From NCBI RefSeq assembly GCF_965221945.1, contig NZ_OZ244925.1, forward strand, positions 2,232,001 to 2,296,000: a stretch of 64,000 bases of DNA, written 5' to 3'. Both the position numbers and the translations under genes were made by a program. The notes below the pieces were generated by a model. The model made no database searches, was not told the DNA's origin, and saw only the letters and a list, made by a program, of their open reading frames with translations. This DNA is from Poriferisodalis sp965221945. GTDB lineage: Bacteria; Actinomycetota; Acidimicrobiia; Acidimicrobiales; Poriferisodalaceae. Shown one piece after another: positions 25,379-33,879 of this stretch. Every line of letters starts with the position of its first letter. The first letter of the stretch is position 1.

Positions 25379-26167
25379 ATGAGCCAGCCGCAACTCATCA
25401 TCGACAACCTCAAGGCCTGCTGGGCGAGCTGCAAAGAGTTCTACGGCTCGCTCGAAGGCGACCAGTGGCAGGTGCAGTCGAACTGCCCGGACTGGACGGT
25501 CCACGGTGTGCTGGCCCACCAAGTCTCCGTGGAACAGGCGTTGTCGGGCTGGCTGCCTGAGTCGGTCGAGACGCCGCCTCCCTTCGGCGACATCGCTGCC
25601 TACGTATCAGCAGCCACGGCCATGAGCGGACCGGCGCTGGCTGAGCTCGCAGCCGAGGTGTGGGACGGGCGCGTTGCACAACTCGAGGCGCTCGACGACG
25701 AGGTCTTCGACCGGGGATCGATCACCCCGGTGGGGCCGGGAACCTATGGCCGCTTCATGTCGATCCGGGAATTCGACCACTGGATGCACGAGCGCGACTG
25801 CCGCACCCCGCTGGGGATGCCGACCGACAACGGCGGCCCCGCCGCCGAGATGGCCCTGAACGAGGTACACCTGTCGATCGGCTACATCGCCGGCAAGCGG
25901 GTCGGCCTCCCCGACGGCTCCTCGATGCGGTTCGACATCACCGGCGCCGTCGAGCGCGATATCTACGTCGCGGTCGATGGCCGCGCAGGCGAGGTCGACC
26001 ACGTCGAGGATCCGACCGTCACGCTGCACTGCGACTCGATGGCCTTCATGGATCTCACCTGCGGTCGCATCGACCCTGAGGTCCCCATCGCCGCGGGTCT
26101 GGTGAGCTGGTCTGGCGATGAGCAGATCGGGGCGCATGCCGCCCGGAATCTGCGCTTCACCATGTAA
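25379..26167 (+). CDS. DinB-fold maleylpyruvate-isomerase-family protein (mycothiol-dependent type)
   Basis: 262 residues. The N-terminal four-helix DinB/MDMPI domain carries the metal-binding triad pattern (VLAHQVSVE near residue 47, then REFDHWMHERDCRTP near residue 130). The C-terminal ~80 residues resemble the small SCP2-like domain found in the TIGR03083 family (DPTVTLHCDSMAFMDLTCGR). Family members use mycothiol or have unknown roles. The presence of mca elsewhere in this window supports a mycothiol-producing host. The name should not be read as proof of maleylpyruvate activity. Confidence 0.8.
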   Translation: MSQPQLIIDNLKACWASCKEFYGSLEGDQWQVQSNCPDWTVHGVLAHQVSVEQALSGWLPESVETPPPFGDIAAYVSAATAMSGPALAELAAEVWDGRVAQLEALDDEVFDRGSITPVGPGTYGRFMSIREFDHWMHERDCRTPLGMPTDNGGPAAEMALNEVHLSIGYIAGKRVGLPDGSSMRFDITGAVERDIYVAVDGRAGEVDHVEDPTVTLHCDSMAFMDLTCGRIDPEVPIAAGLVSWSGDEQIGAHAARNLRFTM

Positions 26168-26254
26168 TACGCGGCGGTTGCCGCGGCACTGACCCCTTCT
26201 CTTCCGACAACGCCAATCTCGACAAGCCCAATCGCAACAAGCAAGGAGCACCCG

Positions 26255-26677
26255 ATGTCCGAAACTTCCCTGCCAGTACGGCACCTATTCAGCATGGCGA
26301 TCGATGCCGACCTGTCCAGCGCAACCCGCATCAAGGGCGGTCCCTTCGGCAGCCGCATGATCGCCTCGGTCGACAGCGGCACCGTCACCGGCGAACGCAT
26401 CAATGGCACGATCCTCGGCCCGTCGGGAGACTGGCTGTACCGCTGGGCCGACGGAACCATGCATCTCGACGTGCGCATTTCGATCCGCACCGACGACGGC
26501 ACCGACATCTTGATGGAGTACCAGGGCAAGATCGTCGAGGACGGCACACCCCGCTCCGCGCCGACGTTCCAGACGTCGATGGACGGCGACTACGCCTGGT
26601 TGAACAAGATCCAGGCGATCGGCATCGGCTCGTTTCCCGAGGGCGGGCTCGTCTACGAGGTGTACGAGCTGCTGTAG
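26255..26677 (+). CDS. DUF3237 family protein
   Basis: 140 residues, cytosolic, beta-rich. Matches DUF3237 by its layout: VRHLFSMAIDAD at the start, a GPFGSRMIASVDSGTVTGERINGTILGPSGDW core, TMHLDVRISIRTDDGTDI, and EYQGKI. Function unknown. A clear AAGGAG (26242-26247) precedes the ATG. It follows the DinB-fold gene at 87 bases and may share a transcript. Confidence 0.75.
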   Translation: MSETSLPVRHLFSMAIDADLSSATRIKGGPFGSRMIASVDSGTVTGERINGTILGPSGDWLYRWADGTMHLDVRISIRTDDGTDILMEYQGKIVEDGTPRSAPTFQTSMDGDYAWLNKIQAIGIGSFPEGGLVYEVYELL

Positions 26678-26810
26678 CCACCGTGCGGCACGCCACTAGC
26701 ACCCGTCTGTCCTGATTGGGTTGGCCGCGAGTGAGGGCGCTCAATAGTCGATGCGTTGCCGGTCAACCCTGGTTGCCCCTGACCTGACTCTGTGTGCATA
26801 ATGTTGGCGG

Positions 26811-26880
26811 TCGGCGGCTAGCCCTAGGGCCCCCGCCGAAAGTACGCCCCGGACCGGCTGCCGCATGGCAGCTCCGGGGC
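26811..26880. terminator. Pair of GC-rich hairpins between convergent genes
   Basis: Two adjacent foldbacks occupy the convergent gap. In 26811-26839, TCGGCGG pairs with CCGCCGA and encloses a GCCCTAGGGC palindrome. In 26846-26880, GCCCCGGA pairs with TCCGGGGC and encloses CTGCC-GCAT-GGCAG. The position suggests a bidirectional terminator for the DUF3237 and MFS genes. There is no clear T-tract on either side. Confidence 0.6.
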
Positions 26881-26889
26881 CTCTGCGTA

Positions 26890-28467
26890 TCAGGCCGCTG
26901 CGGGGCGCTTGCGGGGGTAGGCGAATCCCATGAGCGGGATGCAGAGCGCTTGCAGGCCGCCGAGCAGCAGCCACAGCCAGTTGTAGAGGTGCACCTCGTG
27001 GGTGCCGCCCAGAACTGCGATGGACACAGCCACGCCGATGCCGCCGACGCTGTACCGCAGCGATTGATGCACGCCGTTCGCAGTCGCGAGGGCGGCAGGC
27101 TTGATGTCCACGAGTGCCGCTGAGTTCAGGTGGCTGGCTAGCAGGCCCATGCCCAGGCCGAAGAACACGGTCGCGGGAAAGAACGCAAACCAAAAGCGCA
27201 CGTTCTCGTCCAGGAAGAACAGCAGCCACAGATGGCCGAATGTGGCGATGAGCGACGCCAGGGCCATCATCCCCCGAAACCCGTGCTTGTCGGCCCAGCG
27301 ACCGCCGAGCACCGCCATGACCGCCGAGATGATCGGAGCCGGGGTGAACGCCAGACCGACGGCCCACAGGCTGTAGTCCCAGACGCCCACCAGGTATTGG
27401 GGCCACAGAAACCAGCTCGTGAAGGCTCCGATCATCGCCAATGACACCGCCATGTTGGCCACGGCGAAGCTGCGAACCCGGAAGAGCCGCGGGTCGAAGA
27501 GCGGCTCGTCATGACCGGCGGAGCGCCACAGGAACAGCGGCAGCAGCACCGCGGCACCGATGAAGCACGCGAGGGTCCCGACCGTTCCCCATCCCCAGAA
27601 GCGGCCCTGCAGGGTTGCCAGCACGACGAGAAACACCGCAGCAGTCCCCATGGCGACTCCGAGCAAGTCCAGCGGTCGGCTGCGATCGGGCTTGGCTGTC
27701 TCGCTCAAGAACCAGATCGAACCCAGGAATGCGAGCGCCGCTATGGGAGCGATGGCCAGGTACACCCAACGCCAGTCGGCGATCTCGAGGATGCCCGCAG
27801 CCATGCCGGGAGCGATACCCGACGCCGCCATGCCCGCGGACGCCCAGACGCCGATGACGCTCGCTTGGCGTGCTGCGGGAAATTGCGGCAGGACAAGCGC
27901 AAGCGAAGAAGGCACGGTCAGGGCTCCGCACAGCCCCTGCACCACCCGTGCTACGAGGAGCAACTCGATGCCAGGTGCCAGGCCGGCGGCGATCGATGAC
28001 ACGAAGAGGCCGAGCACTCCGAGTCGGAACACCACCAGTCGGCCGTAGCGATCCGCGAGCCGACCGCCGACGATGATCGTGGAGGAGAACGCGAGCGCGT
28101 AGCCGCTCACGATCCAGCCCGTAACCGCCCCTGACACGCCGGGGAAGGCCCGAACGATTTCGGGAAATGCGACGTTCGTCACGGTGACGTTGACAGTTCC
28201 GAGCACGAACGCCAACGAGCCGGTGGCGAGCGCCAGACGTGCTCGACTCGAGACGCGTTGGTCAGCATTGTCTTGTGGGTGTGGGCGTGGTGACGGTGTC
28301 GGCGTCGGCGTCGGGCGCACTGGCGCAATGCGCTCGATGCGTGGCGGGAAGGCGTCGCCCGCGCTGCGTGCTCCGACGATCGGCGTCAGGCGCGGCGCGC
28401 CGTCAGCAAATCGAAGTCGGAAGGCCTGCGGTGCGGGGTTCGACGCTGAAGCGGTTTCCTCAGTCAT
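26890..28467 (-). CDS. MFS transporter, DHA2-like
   Basis: 525-residue drug/metabolite:H+ antiporter-type permease. A Pro/Thr-rich cytosolic stretch of ~75 residues precedes TM1 (LATGSLAFVLGTVNVTVTNVAFPEIV). Motif A is GGRLADRYGRLVVF and motif C-like GIAPGMAAGIL. About 12-14 hydrophobic segments follow, with a basic C-terminus. The start is taken at ATG 28467, which overlaps the stop of the upstream enolase-family gene (ATGACTGA), indicating translational coupling; an ATG at 28500 is also open. Coupling suggests that it moves a substrate or product of that enzyme. Confidence 0.87.
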   Translation of the reverse strand: MTEETASASNPAPQAFRLRFADGAPRLTPIVGARSAGDAFPPRIERIAPVRPTPTPTPSPRPHPQDNADQRVSSRARLALATGSLAFVLGTVNVTVTNVAFPEIVRAFPGVSGAVTGWIVSGYALAFSSTIIVGGRLADRYGRLVVFRLGVLGLFVSSIAAGLAPGIELLLVARVVQGLCGALTVPSSLALVLPQFPAARQASVIGVWASAGMAASGIAPGMAAGILEIADWRWVYLAIAPIAALAFLGSIWFLSETAKPDRSRPLDLLGVAMGTAAVFLVVLATLQGRFWGWGTVGTLACFIGAAVLLPLFLWRSAGHDEPLFDPRLFRVRSFAVANMAVSLAMIGAFTSWFLWPQYLVGVWDYSLWAVGLAFTPAPIISAVMAVLGGRWADKHGFRGMMALASLIATFGHLWLLFFLDENVRFWFAFFPATVFFGLGMGLLASHLNSAALVDIKPAALATANGVHQSLRYSVGGIGVAVSIAVLGGTHEVHLYNWLWLLLGGLQALCIPLMGFAYPRKRPAAA

Positions 28468-29710
28468 CGCCCGCCGGGGGGCGGCGTTCGCGGAGGCCAC
28501 TCAGCCGGGGAGGGTGCGCTGCGAGAGCCTCTTCGATGGGCTCGGTTCCCCAGCCGGGCGCATCGCCGAGCATGAGGTGGCTGTCGACGTAGTTCGGCGC
28601 GACGGTCACGATCTCGTCGTCCCACGGAATGCGGTCGATGTCGGTTTCCATGATGATGATGTTGGGGGTAGCCGCCGCCCAGTGGGCGTTCATCATCGTT
28701 GCGAGGTGCCCGTAGAAGTTGTGCGGCGCGACGCTGTGGCCCATGCCGTCGGCCATTGCGGCCATCTTGGCGGACTGCCAGAAGCCGTTCCAGATGCCGT
28801 CGATGATCGGCACGTCGAGCGACCCGGCAACCAGGTACGGGTACAGTTCGCGCACGCCGAACAGCGACTCTCCCCCGCTGATCGTGCATCCGGCCTTCGA
28901 GCGGATGTGCGCCATGGCGTCGGGATGATCGGTGTCGATTTCGATCCAGAAGAGCCCGAAGTCGGCCAGCTCTCGCACGATGCGGGCGTAGCCCTCGGTG
29001 CGAGCGTTGAAGTTCAGGTCCAACAGCAGGTCCATGTCGTCGCCGGCGCCGTCCCGGAACGCCTGCAAAGTCGCCCGGATCTCGTTGATGAGCTGGCGCG
29101 ACACGTTCAGCTCGGGCGCGAACGGCGTGCCGAAGCCCGGCAGCCAGCCGCGCAGCCCGTCCGGCGTCTGGCGGAAGATGTTCGTCTTGAGCGCCGTGAA
29201 GCCTCGCTCGGCAACCTCGGCGCCGAGCGCACGCACGCCGTCGAGATCGGTGATGCGGTTGCCGTAGATGTGCGCGAGGTTGATGCGCCACGTCCTGCAG
29301 TGCGACCAGTACACGCGGATGCGGTCGCGCACCTTGCCGCCAAGCAGGTCGTAGCAGGGCACTCCCAGCGTGCGGGCCTTGGCATCGAGCAGCGCGTTCT
29401 CGATCGCGCCGAGCGCTTCGCCGATGACGCCGCTGGCCGCTTGGCGGGTACGAGCGAAGAGGTACTGGTAGGTGGGCTCGTGATCGAAGACTGACCGGCC
29501 GATGACCAGCGGTGCCAGCGCTTCGATGGCGGTGGTGAGGCCGGGTGAGGAGAAGCCTTCGTCGTACTCGGCCCAGCCGACCACGCCGTCGGCGGTGGTG
29601 ACCTTCAAGAAGTAGTAGTTCCGCCACGCCGCATCGCACGACAGGGTCTCGATGCGTTCGACCACTGTTCCGCTGTCGGCGGAACCAATGCTCGATGCGG
29701 CATCAACCAT
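28460..29710 (-). CDS. Enolase-superfamily enzyme, mandelate racemase/sugar-acid dehydratase type
   Basis: 416 residues. An N-terminal capping domain (DAAWRNYYFLKVTTADGVVGWAEYDE) precedes a (beta/alpha)7-beta barrel. Visible active-site positions: Lys in ALKTN (~residue 173), metal ligands Asp in DLNFN (~232), Glu in WIEID (~255) and Glu in GGES (~280). A His in APHNF (~327) follows Asp in DGIWNG, the His-Asp dyad of the mandelate racemase subgroup. The reaction is proton abstraction next to a carboxylate; the substrate is not known. Coupled with an MFS gene and divergent from a TauD-like dioxygenase. Confidence 0.85.
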   Translation of the reverse strand: MVDAASSIGSADSGTVVERIETLSCDAAWRNYYFLKVTTADGVVGWAEYDEGFSSPGLTTAIEALAPLVIGRSVFDHEPTYQYLFARTRQAASGVIGEALGAIENALLDAKARTLGVPCYDLLGGKVRDRIRVYWSHCRTWRINLAHIYGNRITDLDGVRALGAEVAERGFTALKTNIFRQTPDGLRGWLPGFGTPFAPELNVSRQLINEIRATLQAFRDGAGDDMDLLLDLNFNARTEGYARIVRELADFGLFWIEIDTDHPDAMAHIRSKAGCTISGGESLFGVRELYPYLVAGSLDVPIIDGIWNGFWQSAKMAAMADGMGHSVAPHNFYGHLATMMNAHWAAATPNIIIMETDIDRIPWDDEIVTVAPNYVDSHLMLGDAPGWGTEPIEEALAAHPPRLSGLRERRPPAGDD

Positions 29711-29880
29711 GGACTGCTCCTTGGGGTGCTCGGAGTTGAGGGCCTTCTGGCCCCGGGTGAGTCTTGCCTGCCCGCGGCGCGCTCACCAGATTGCCGACGC
29801 ATCAGCAGCTCATGTGACCCGGCTTCGCAAGGCCGAATCGCCACCCTGAAGCCACTTTGGGCCGGTGGTACGATCCGTCC

Positions 29881-30804
29881 ATGACGGCTGTCACGCTGAA
29901 CATCGAACCTGTCGATGCCACGTTCGGAGCGTGGATTCACGACATTGAGCTGCGGACCATCAACGACGTCACCTTCGAGGCGCTGCACGAAGTCTGGTTG
30001 GAATACGCACTGCTGATCTTCTCTGGTCAGTTCCTGACCAACGACGAGCAGGACGCATTCGCGATGCGTTTCGGCAACCTGGAATTCAACGCGGCGCCAA
30101 TCTCGAACGTCGGCAAGGACGGCCAAGTCCACTACGAGCCCGCCGACGAACTCGTGAAGTCGCTGAAGGGCAATTGGGGTTGGCATCACGACAGCACCTA
30201 CATGCCGCTGCAGGCCAAAGGCGCCGTGTTCACGGCCGAGCTGGTGCCCAAAGACGGCGCCGACACGGGCTGGGCCGACATGCGGGCCGCGTATGAGGTG
30301 CTGTCCGACGAAGACCGCGAGCTGGTGCACACGCTGGAAACGCACCATTCGCTGTACTACAGCCAGGGTCGGGCGGGCTTGCTGCCGAACAAGAAGGACG
30401 ATGGCACCTACGGCATGTACGGCTACCACGACATGGACATATCGGTCCGGCCGATGGTGAAGTACCACCCCGACACCGGTCGGCCCAATCTGCTGATCGG
30501 CCGCCACGCCCACGACATTGTCGGCATGGACCCAGAAGAGTCTGTGGCATTGCTGGACCGGCTCAACCGCGAGGCGTGCCAGCTGCCACGCATCTACCAG
30601 CACGCGTGGACCGAGGGCGAGGCCGTGATCTGGGACAACCGCCGCCTCATGCATCAGGGCGTGCCGTTCGACATGTCCCAGCCGCGAAAGATGTGGCATT
30701 CCCGCATCGCCGGCGAAGTCGAGACCGAGCTGGCGCTCAACCACACACCGGAGTCAGCGGGCTTCAAGCACGGGCGCGACGCCATCCTGAACTCGGTCGG
30801 CTAG
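29881..30804 (+). CDS. TauD/TfdA-family 2-oxoglutarate-dependent dioxygenase
   Basis: 307-residue Fe(II)/2-oxoglutarate oxygenase. The metal triad appears as HHDSTY near residue 102 (His-x-Asp) and LMHQGVPF near residue 258. The downstream Arg that holds 2-oxoglutarate is in PRKMWHSRIAG. The N-terminus (TLNIEPVDATFGAWIHDIEL) is like TauD, but the substrate may be a sulfonate, phenoxy acid or other organic acid. ATG 29881 is preferred over the open frame eight codons upstream because it begins the conserved strand. Leads a small plus-strand run with DUF1330 and RidA genes. Confidence 0.88.
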   Translation: MTAVTLNIEPVDATFGAWIHDIELRTINDVTFEALHEVWLEYALLIFSGQFLTNDEQDAFAMRFGNLEFNAAPISNVGKDGQVHYEPADELVKSLKGNWGWHHDSTYMPLQAKGAVFTAELVPKDGADTGWADMRAAYEVLSDEDRELVHTLETHHSLYYSQGRAGLLPNKKDDGTYGMYGYHDMDISVRPMVKYHPDTGRPNLLIGRHAHDIVGMDPEESVALLDRLNREACQLPRIYQHAWTEGEAVIWDNRRLMHQGVPFDMSQPRKMWHSRIAGEVETELALNHTPESAGFKHGRDAILNSVG

Positions 30805-30865
30805 CAGCCGGCGCAACACGCAGTCGTCTGCTGGCGGATCCGGCACCTGCACCGAAAGGAACACC

Positions 30866-31153
30866 GTGGCTGCATACGTGATCACGCGGGTCAACGTCAC
30901 CGATCCGGACCAGTACGAGAAATACAAGGCGCTGTCGCCGGCCGCTGTCGCCGAGTGCGGCGGGAAATTCATCGTGCGAGGCGGCGAGTCGGTGACCCTC
31001 GAGGGCCCCGAGGAGAACCGGCGTCTGGTCGTGTTGGAATTCCCCGATATGGACTCGGCGAAGGAGTTCTACGACTCCGAGAAGTACCGCCACGCCCGCC
31101 ACGTCCGGGCTGGTGCCGCCGAATTCCAGATGGTCGTCGTCGAGGGCGCGTAA
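30866..31153 (+). CDS. DUF1330 family protein
   Basis: 95 residues, ferredoxin-like alpha/beta dimer fold. It starts AAYVITRVNVTDPDQYEKYKAL and has GGKFIVRGGE, RLVVLEFPDMDSAKEFYDSEKY and FQMVVVEGA, all typical of DUF1330. Function unknown; often next to catabolic genes. GTG start with GAAAGGA shortly before it. It lies 61 bases after the dioxygenase gene. Confidence 0.85.
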   Translation: MAAYVITRVNVTDPDQYEKYKALSPAAVAECGGKFIVRGGESVTLEGPEENRRLVVLEFPDMDSAKEFYDSEKYRHARHVRAGAAEFQMVVVEGA

Positions 31154-31259
31154 CCCGCGCGCCGACAGCCGAATCTTCCCGTGCCTCGCGCATCCTCGCG
31201 TAGGTTTGCGGGCACGACCCGAGCAGGGGCTGAGCATCAGCCGCAGAGGAGAACTCGCC

Positions 31260-31646
31260 ATGGCACGCACGTCGATTGAGATCGAGAGCTTCCAGCACGC
31301 CAATCCGATTCCCGCTGCGACGCGTATCGGACCGCTCGTGGTGAGCAGCATCACGCCGCCGACCAACCCGGGCTCGCGTGACGTTCCCGACTCCCTCGAA
31401 GAGCAGATCGACAACCTGTTCACCCATGTCGGCCAGATGCTCGAGGGCGCCGGTGCCACCTGGGACGACATGGCGAAGATGACGTTCTACGTCACCGACC
31501 CGGCTGCGTCCCGCCCGGCGCTGAACGGACCGTGGCTTGAGCGCTTCCCCGACCCGGAGTCGCGGCCGTCTCGCCACAACATGAAAGTGGAAGGCGGCGG
31601 GCCCGCGAAGATCTCCTGCGACTTCGTGGCCTACGTCGAAGACTGA
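31260..31646 (+). CDS. RidA/YjgF-family protein
   Basis: 128 residues. RidA proteins deaminate reactive enamine/imine intermediates or act in catabolic pathways. Landmarks: SFQHANPIPAATRIGPLVVSS at the start, the QIDNLFTHVGQMLEGAGATWDDMAKMTFYVTD core, and a C-terminal ISCDFVAYVED. The Arg of the classical deaminase site is shifted to SRPSRHNMKVEG, so activity is uncertain. GAGGAGAA stands before ATG 31260. The frame is open upstream without similarity. Confidence 0.82.
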   Translation: MARTSIEIESFQHANPIPAATRIGPLVVSSITPPTNPGSRDVPDSLEEQIDNLFTHVGQMLEGAGATWDDMAKMTFYVTDPAASRPALNGPWLERFPDPESRPSRHNMKVEGGGPAKISCDFVAYVED

Positions 31647-31691
31647 GCCGCGGCATCTGCGTTCGCGGCGCACGGACGGACTCTCGTAGTG

Positions 31692-31732
31692 GTGTGCATA
31701 CACACCTGTGTATATGCACACCTGTAGATGTG
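31692..31732. repeat. AT-rich palindrome plus tandem 16-mers between convergent genes
   Basis: 31692-31721 is a near-perfect palindrome: GTGTGCATA and TATGCACAC arms (9 bp), one mismatch, then 4 more pairs. Overlapping it are two tandem 16-bp units starting CACACCTGT (31701-31716 and 31717-31732, 12 of 16 identical). The base composition is strikingly lower in GC than the surroundings. It sits between the RidA and hydratase gene ends. Possible bidirectional terminator or protein-binding site. Confidence 0.7.
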
Positions 31733-31769
31733 AGCACACTTCTATAGAGCTGACCCGAGTCGCTGGGGC

Positions 31770-32576
31770 TCAATCCTCGGGCAGTCCGACGCCGAAGCTG
31801 ATCTGGCCGAGGGGGCCGAAGTCGGCGACGACGGCGTCGCCGGGGCGGATTGTGCGGGCACGGATGAACGAGCCGGACAGGATCGCGTGGCCGGCTGACA
31901 TCGTGACGCCGAACTCGTCGAGCTTGCGGGCCAGCCAGGCCACCGAGTTGAGCGGATTGCCCATCACGGCCGCTGCGGTGCCGGATTCTTCCAGGTCGCC
32001 GTTCAGGTACAGGGCTCCGCCGATGTGCCGGATGTCGATGTCGGTCAGCTTGGTGGGGCGGCCGCCCACGATGATGAAACCGCACGATGCTGCGTCGGCG
32101 ATGCTGTCGGCCACGCCGGCTTGGGTGCTGCGCCGGTTGTAGCGCCGATCCACCACCTCGATGCCGGGCAAGATGAAATCGGTCGCCCGCATCACGTCGA
32201 TGGCGTTGGTGTCCGGTCCGCCAAGGTCCGACTTCAGCACGAAGACGATCTCGATCTCCACCAGCGGCACGTTGAGGATCGACGCGGGCACCATGCAGCC
32301 CTCGTCGAGGAACCAGTTGTCAAACAGCGTTCCGTAGTCGGGCTCGGTGGCGCCCGAGGTCGAGCGCATGGCCTTGGAGGTCAGCCCCACCTTGTGGCCC
32401 TTGACGACTCTGCCGGCGGCAACCTTGGCGTCGGTCACCATCTGCCCGATGGCGTAGGCGTCTTCGATGTCGGCGCCCGGGTAGGTGTCGGTGATCGGGT
32501 CGATCCACTCGCGGGTGTTCTCGGCATGCAGCAGTGCCGCGGCGGCCTCATGCCGCTGCTCGTCAGTCATCGCCAT
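31770..32576 (-). CDS. 2-keto-4-pentenoate hydratase-family protein (HpaH/MhpD-like)
   Basis: 268-residue hydratase/decarboxylase of the fumarylacetoacetase-like superfamily that acts after ring cleavage in aromatic meta-pathways (2-oxohept-3-enedioate or 2-hydroxypentadienoate hydratase). Landmarks are GHKVGLTSKAMR near residue 60, EPDYGTLFDNWF, and the metal-binding VEIEIVFVLKSDL near residue 107. ALYLNGDLEESGTAAAVMGNPLNSVAWLARKL follows and is strongly typical. ATG start at 32576. No other ring-cleavage gene is next to it, so the pathway is inferred only from the family. Confidence 0.9.
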   Translation of the reverse strand: MAMTDEQRHEAAAALLHAENTREWIDPITDTYPGADIEDAYAIGQMVTDAKVAAGRVVKGHKVGLTSKAMRSTSGATEPDYGTLFDNWFLDEGCMVPASILNVPLVEIEIVFVLKSDLGGPDTNAIDVMRATDFILPGIEVVDRRYNRRSTQAGVADSIADAASCGFIIVGGRPTKLTDIDIRHIGGALYLNGDLEESGTAAAVMGNPLNSVAWLARKLDEFGVTMSAGHAILSGSFIRARTIRPGDAVVADFGPLGQISFGVGLPED

Positions 32577-32701
32577 GTCGCCCTCCCCATCTCTGGTTTC
32601 TCAGCGCGTCGAGTCGCCAGCCAGCAGAGAACGCTAGAGCCTCCGCTGCCCCGCCCATCCGCCGACGGCCGCCCCCGCCTTGGCCTGATGAAGTTCAAGC
32701 C

Positions 32702-33094
32702 CTACGGCTCGACCCGCTCGACGCTGCGCACGCTGTCAATGCCGCGATCGAAAGAGGCGATTCTGCCGATGCCGGTTTGCTCCGCCGAAGCCACGAGGTA
32801 GGCATCTGCGAAGGCCAGACGATATGTCTCGTAGATCTCGATCGCGCGAAACAACAGCGCGGGATCTTCTACACGAACAGCTCCTGTGGCCAACACACCT
32901 CGAGTCAACTCGGCCACGCGTGCCCGCGGCATGGCATAGAACGACTGGAGCACAAAGATCGTTTCAGCCAGAATCAAATCCGCCAGCAGCAGCGTCTCTC
33001 CAGATGCCAGCAGCCGTGCGGATGCGGCTGCGGACTCAGGCGGGCTCCCTGTGAGCTGACGGACGAGGACGTTGGTGTCGACGAACGCCGTCAC
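32702..33094 (-). CDS. PIN-domain toxin (VapC-like), partner of AbrB antitoxin
   Basis: 130 residues. PIN ribonuclease fold with acidic residues at FVDTNVLVRQ (Asp), AETIFVLQ (Glu), FADAYLVA (Asp) and SFDRGID (Asp), so the metal site looks complete. GTG 33094 overlaps the antitoxin stop by four bases (GTGA); this coupling fixes the start, although the frame is open 11 codons earlier. It would act as an RNase freed on antitoxin loss. The preceding gene encodes an AbrB/MazE-fold antitoxin rather than a ribbon-helix-helix type. Confidence 0.88.
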   Translation of the reverse strand: MTAFVDTNVLVRQLTGSPPESAAASARLLASGETLLLADLILAETIFVLQSFYAMPRARVAELTRGVLATGAVRVEDPALLFRAIEIYETYRLAFADAYLVASAEQTGIGRIASFDRGIDSVRSVERVEP

Positions 33095-33354
33095 GACTCG
33101 TCGATGTCCATTGCCTCGCGGGCCCAAGCTTCATGGGTCTGCGCGAGTACTTCTTCCCACGGTGTGTCGCGTTTCTCCGGGGGCACCTCCACGCTTCCCG
33201 CGAGTTCAATGAGATCGGGGATGCGCTGCATGACCGCCTGCTCAGACTCGATCCTGAACAGCACGGCATCGCCTGGGCTGATGCCCAGCGCTTCGCGCAC
33301 GCTCTTGGGAATGGTCACCTGCCCCTTGGAGGTGACTCGCGCCATCATTTGCAT
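33091..33354 (-). CDS. AbrB/MazE-fold (SpoVT) antitoxin
   Basis: 87 residues. Swapped-hairpin AbrB DNA-binding domain at the N-terminus (ARVTSKGQVTIPKSVREALGISPGDAV), then an acidic C-terminal region that should wrap the toxin (PPEKRDTPWEEVLAQTHEAWAREAMDIDES). An ATG three codons in (33345) is also possible. Followed with GTGA overlap by the PIN toxin gene, and preceded by an 8-bp inverted repeat likely to be its own operator. Confidence 0.9.
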   Translation of the reverse strand: MQMMARVTSKGQVTIPKSVREALGISPGDAVLFRIESEQAVMQRIPDLIELAGSVEVPPEKRDTPWEEVLAQTHEAWAREAMDIDES

Positions 33355-33360
33355 GTCGGA

Positions 33361-33388
33361 TTCCTTACCGCTTTCAGGAAGTAAGGAA
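33361..33388. promoter_or_regulatory. Inverted repeat upstream of the AbrB-PIN operon
   Basis: TTCCTTAC (33361-33368) and GTAAGGAA (33381-33388) form perfect 8-bp arms, 12 bases apart, starting seven bases before the antitoxin start. The place and symmetry fit an autoregulatory operator. The rest of the short gap to the next gene (33389-33447) shows nothing else. Confidence 0.6.
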
Positions 33389-33447
33389 ATACTACTTGCG
33401 GCGAGTGCATTGGACGGGTAGCCGACGGCGATGTGGGCCGGTGTCGA

Positions 33448-33879
33448 TCAGTCTGGGTCGAGGACGAGAACCCGCTGCGGGTCGTCCGCCAGCAAGGCCA
33501 TGGCCTTGTCGAAGGTCGCGACGCAGCCGTCGTGGCGATCGGCTAGGGCAATGAGGTGTGCGTCGGTTACCTGTCGATAGCCCGTCAGCCGCTCTGGGCC
33601 GCTTGATAGAGCCTGGGAAGGATCGATGTCGTCGATCCAAAACACGTGGCCTTCCACTAAAGCGAGCGCTCTCATGACCGAGGCTGCCTCATGCGGCGAC
33701 CGCGCATCGGGCAAGATCCGCCGGTTCGACGAGACACGAATGAAACCGAGTTGCACCACCGGTGTCGTAGCCCATGGCGCTCCCTGACGAGAGGTGAACC
33801 AGTCGACAGCCGCCCCATGATGGACGTGTGTCGGCCAGGCCAGGGCGACAAGCACGTTGACGTCAAGAAGAGGCGTCAC
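33448..33879 (-). CDS. vapC: VapC-family PIN ribonuclease toxin
   Basis: 143 residues. PIN domain with PLLDVNVLVALAWPTHVHHG at the N-terminus (mycobacterial VapC-like), Glu/Asp positions near HEAASVMRAL and YRQVTDAHLIALADRH, and a terminal VATFDKAM. GTG 33879 overlaps the antitoxin stop by four bases; a TTG one codon earlier is less likely. Second PIN-type toxin within 1 kb, belonging to a different subfamily from the first. Confidence 0.9.
   Translation of the reverse strand: MTPLLDVNVLVALAWPTHVHHGAAVDWFTSRQGAPWATTPVVQLGFIRVSSNRRILPDARSPHEAASVMRALALVEGHVFWIDDIDPSQALSSGPERLTGYRQVTDAHLIALADRHDGCVATFDKAMALLADDPQRVLVLDPD

Noticed and set aside
26801..26885. Possible tRNA or riboswitch in the structured gap before the MFS gene
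   Set aside because: No anticodon arm, T-loop or known riboswitch core; it lies downstream of both genes, so a terminator fits better.
28464..29639. 391-codon open frame in the enolase-family gene
   Set aside because: Arg/His-rich alternative frame; the other frame has all enolase-superfamily motifs.
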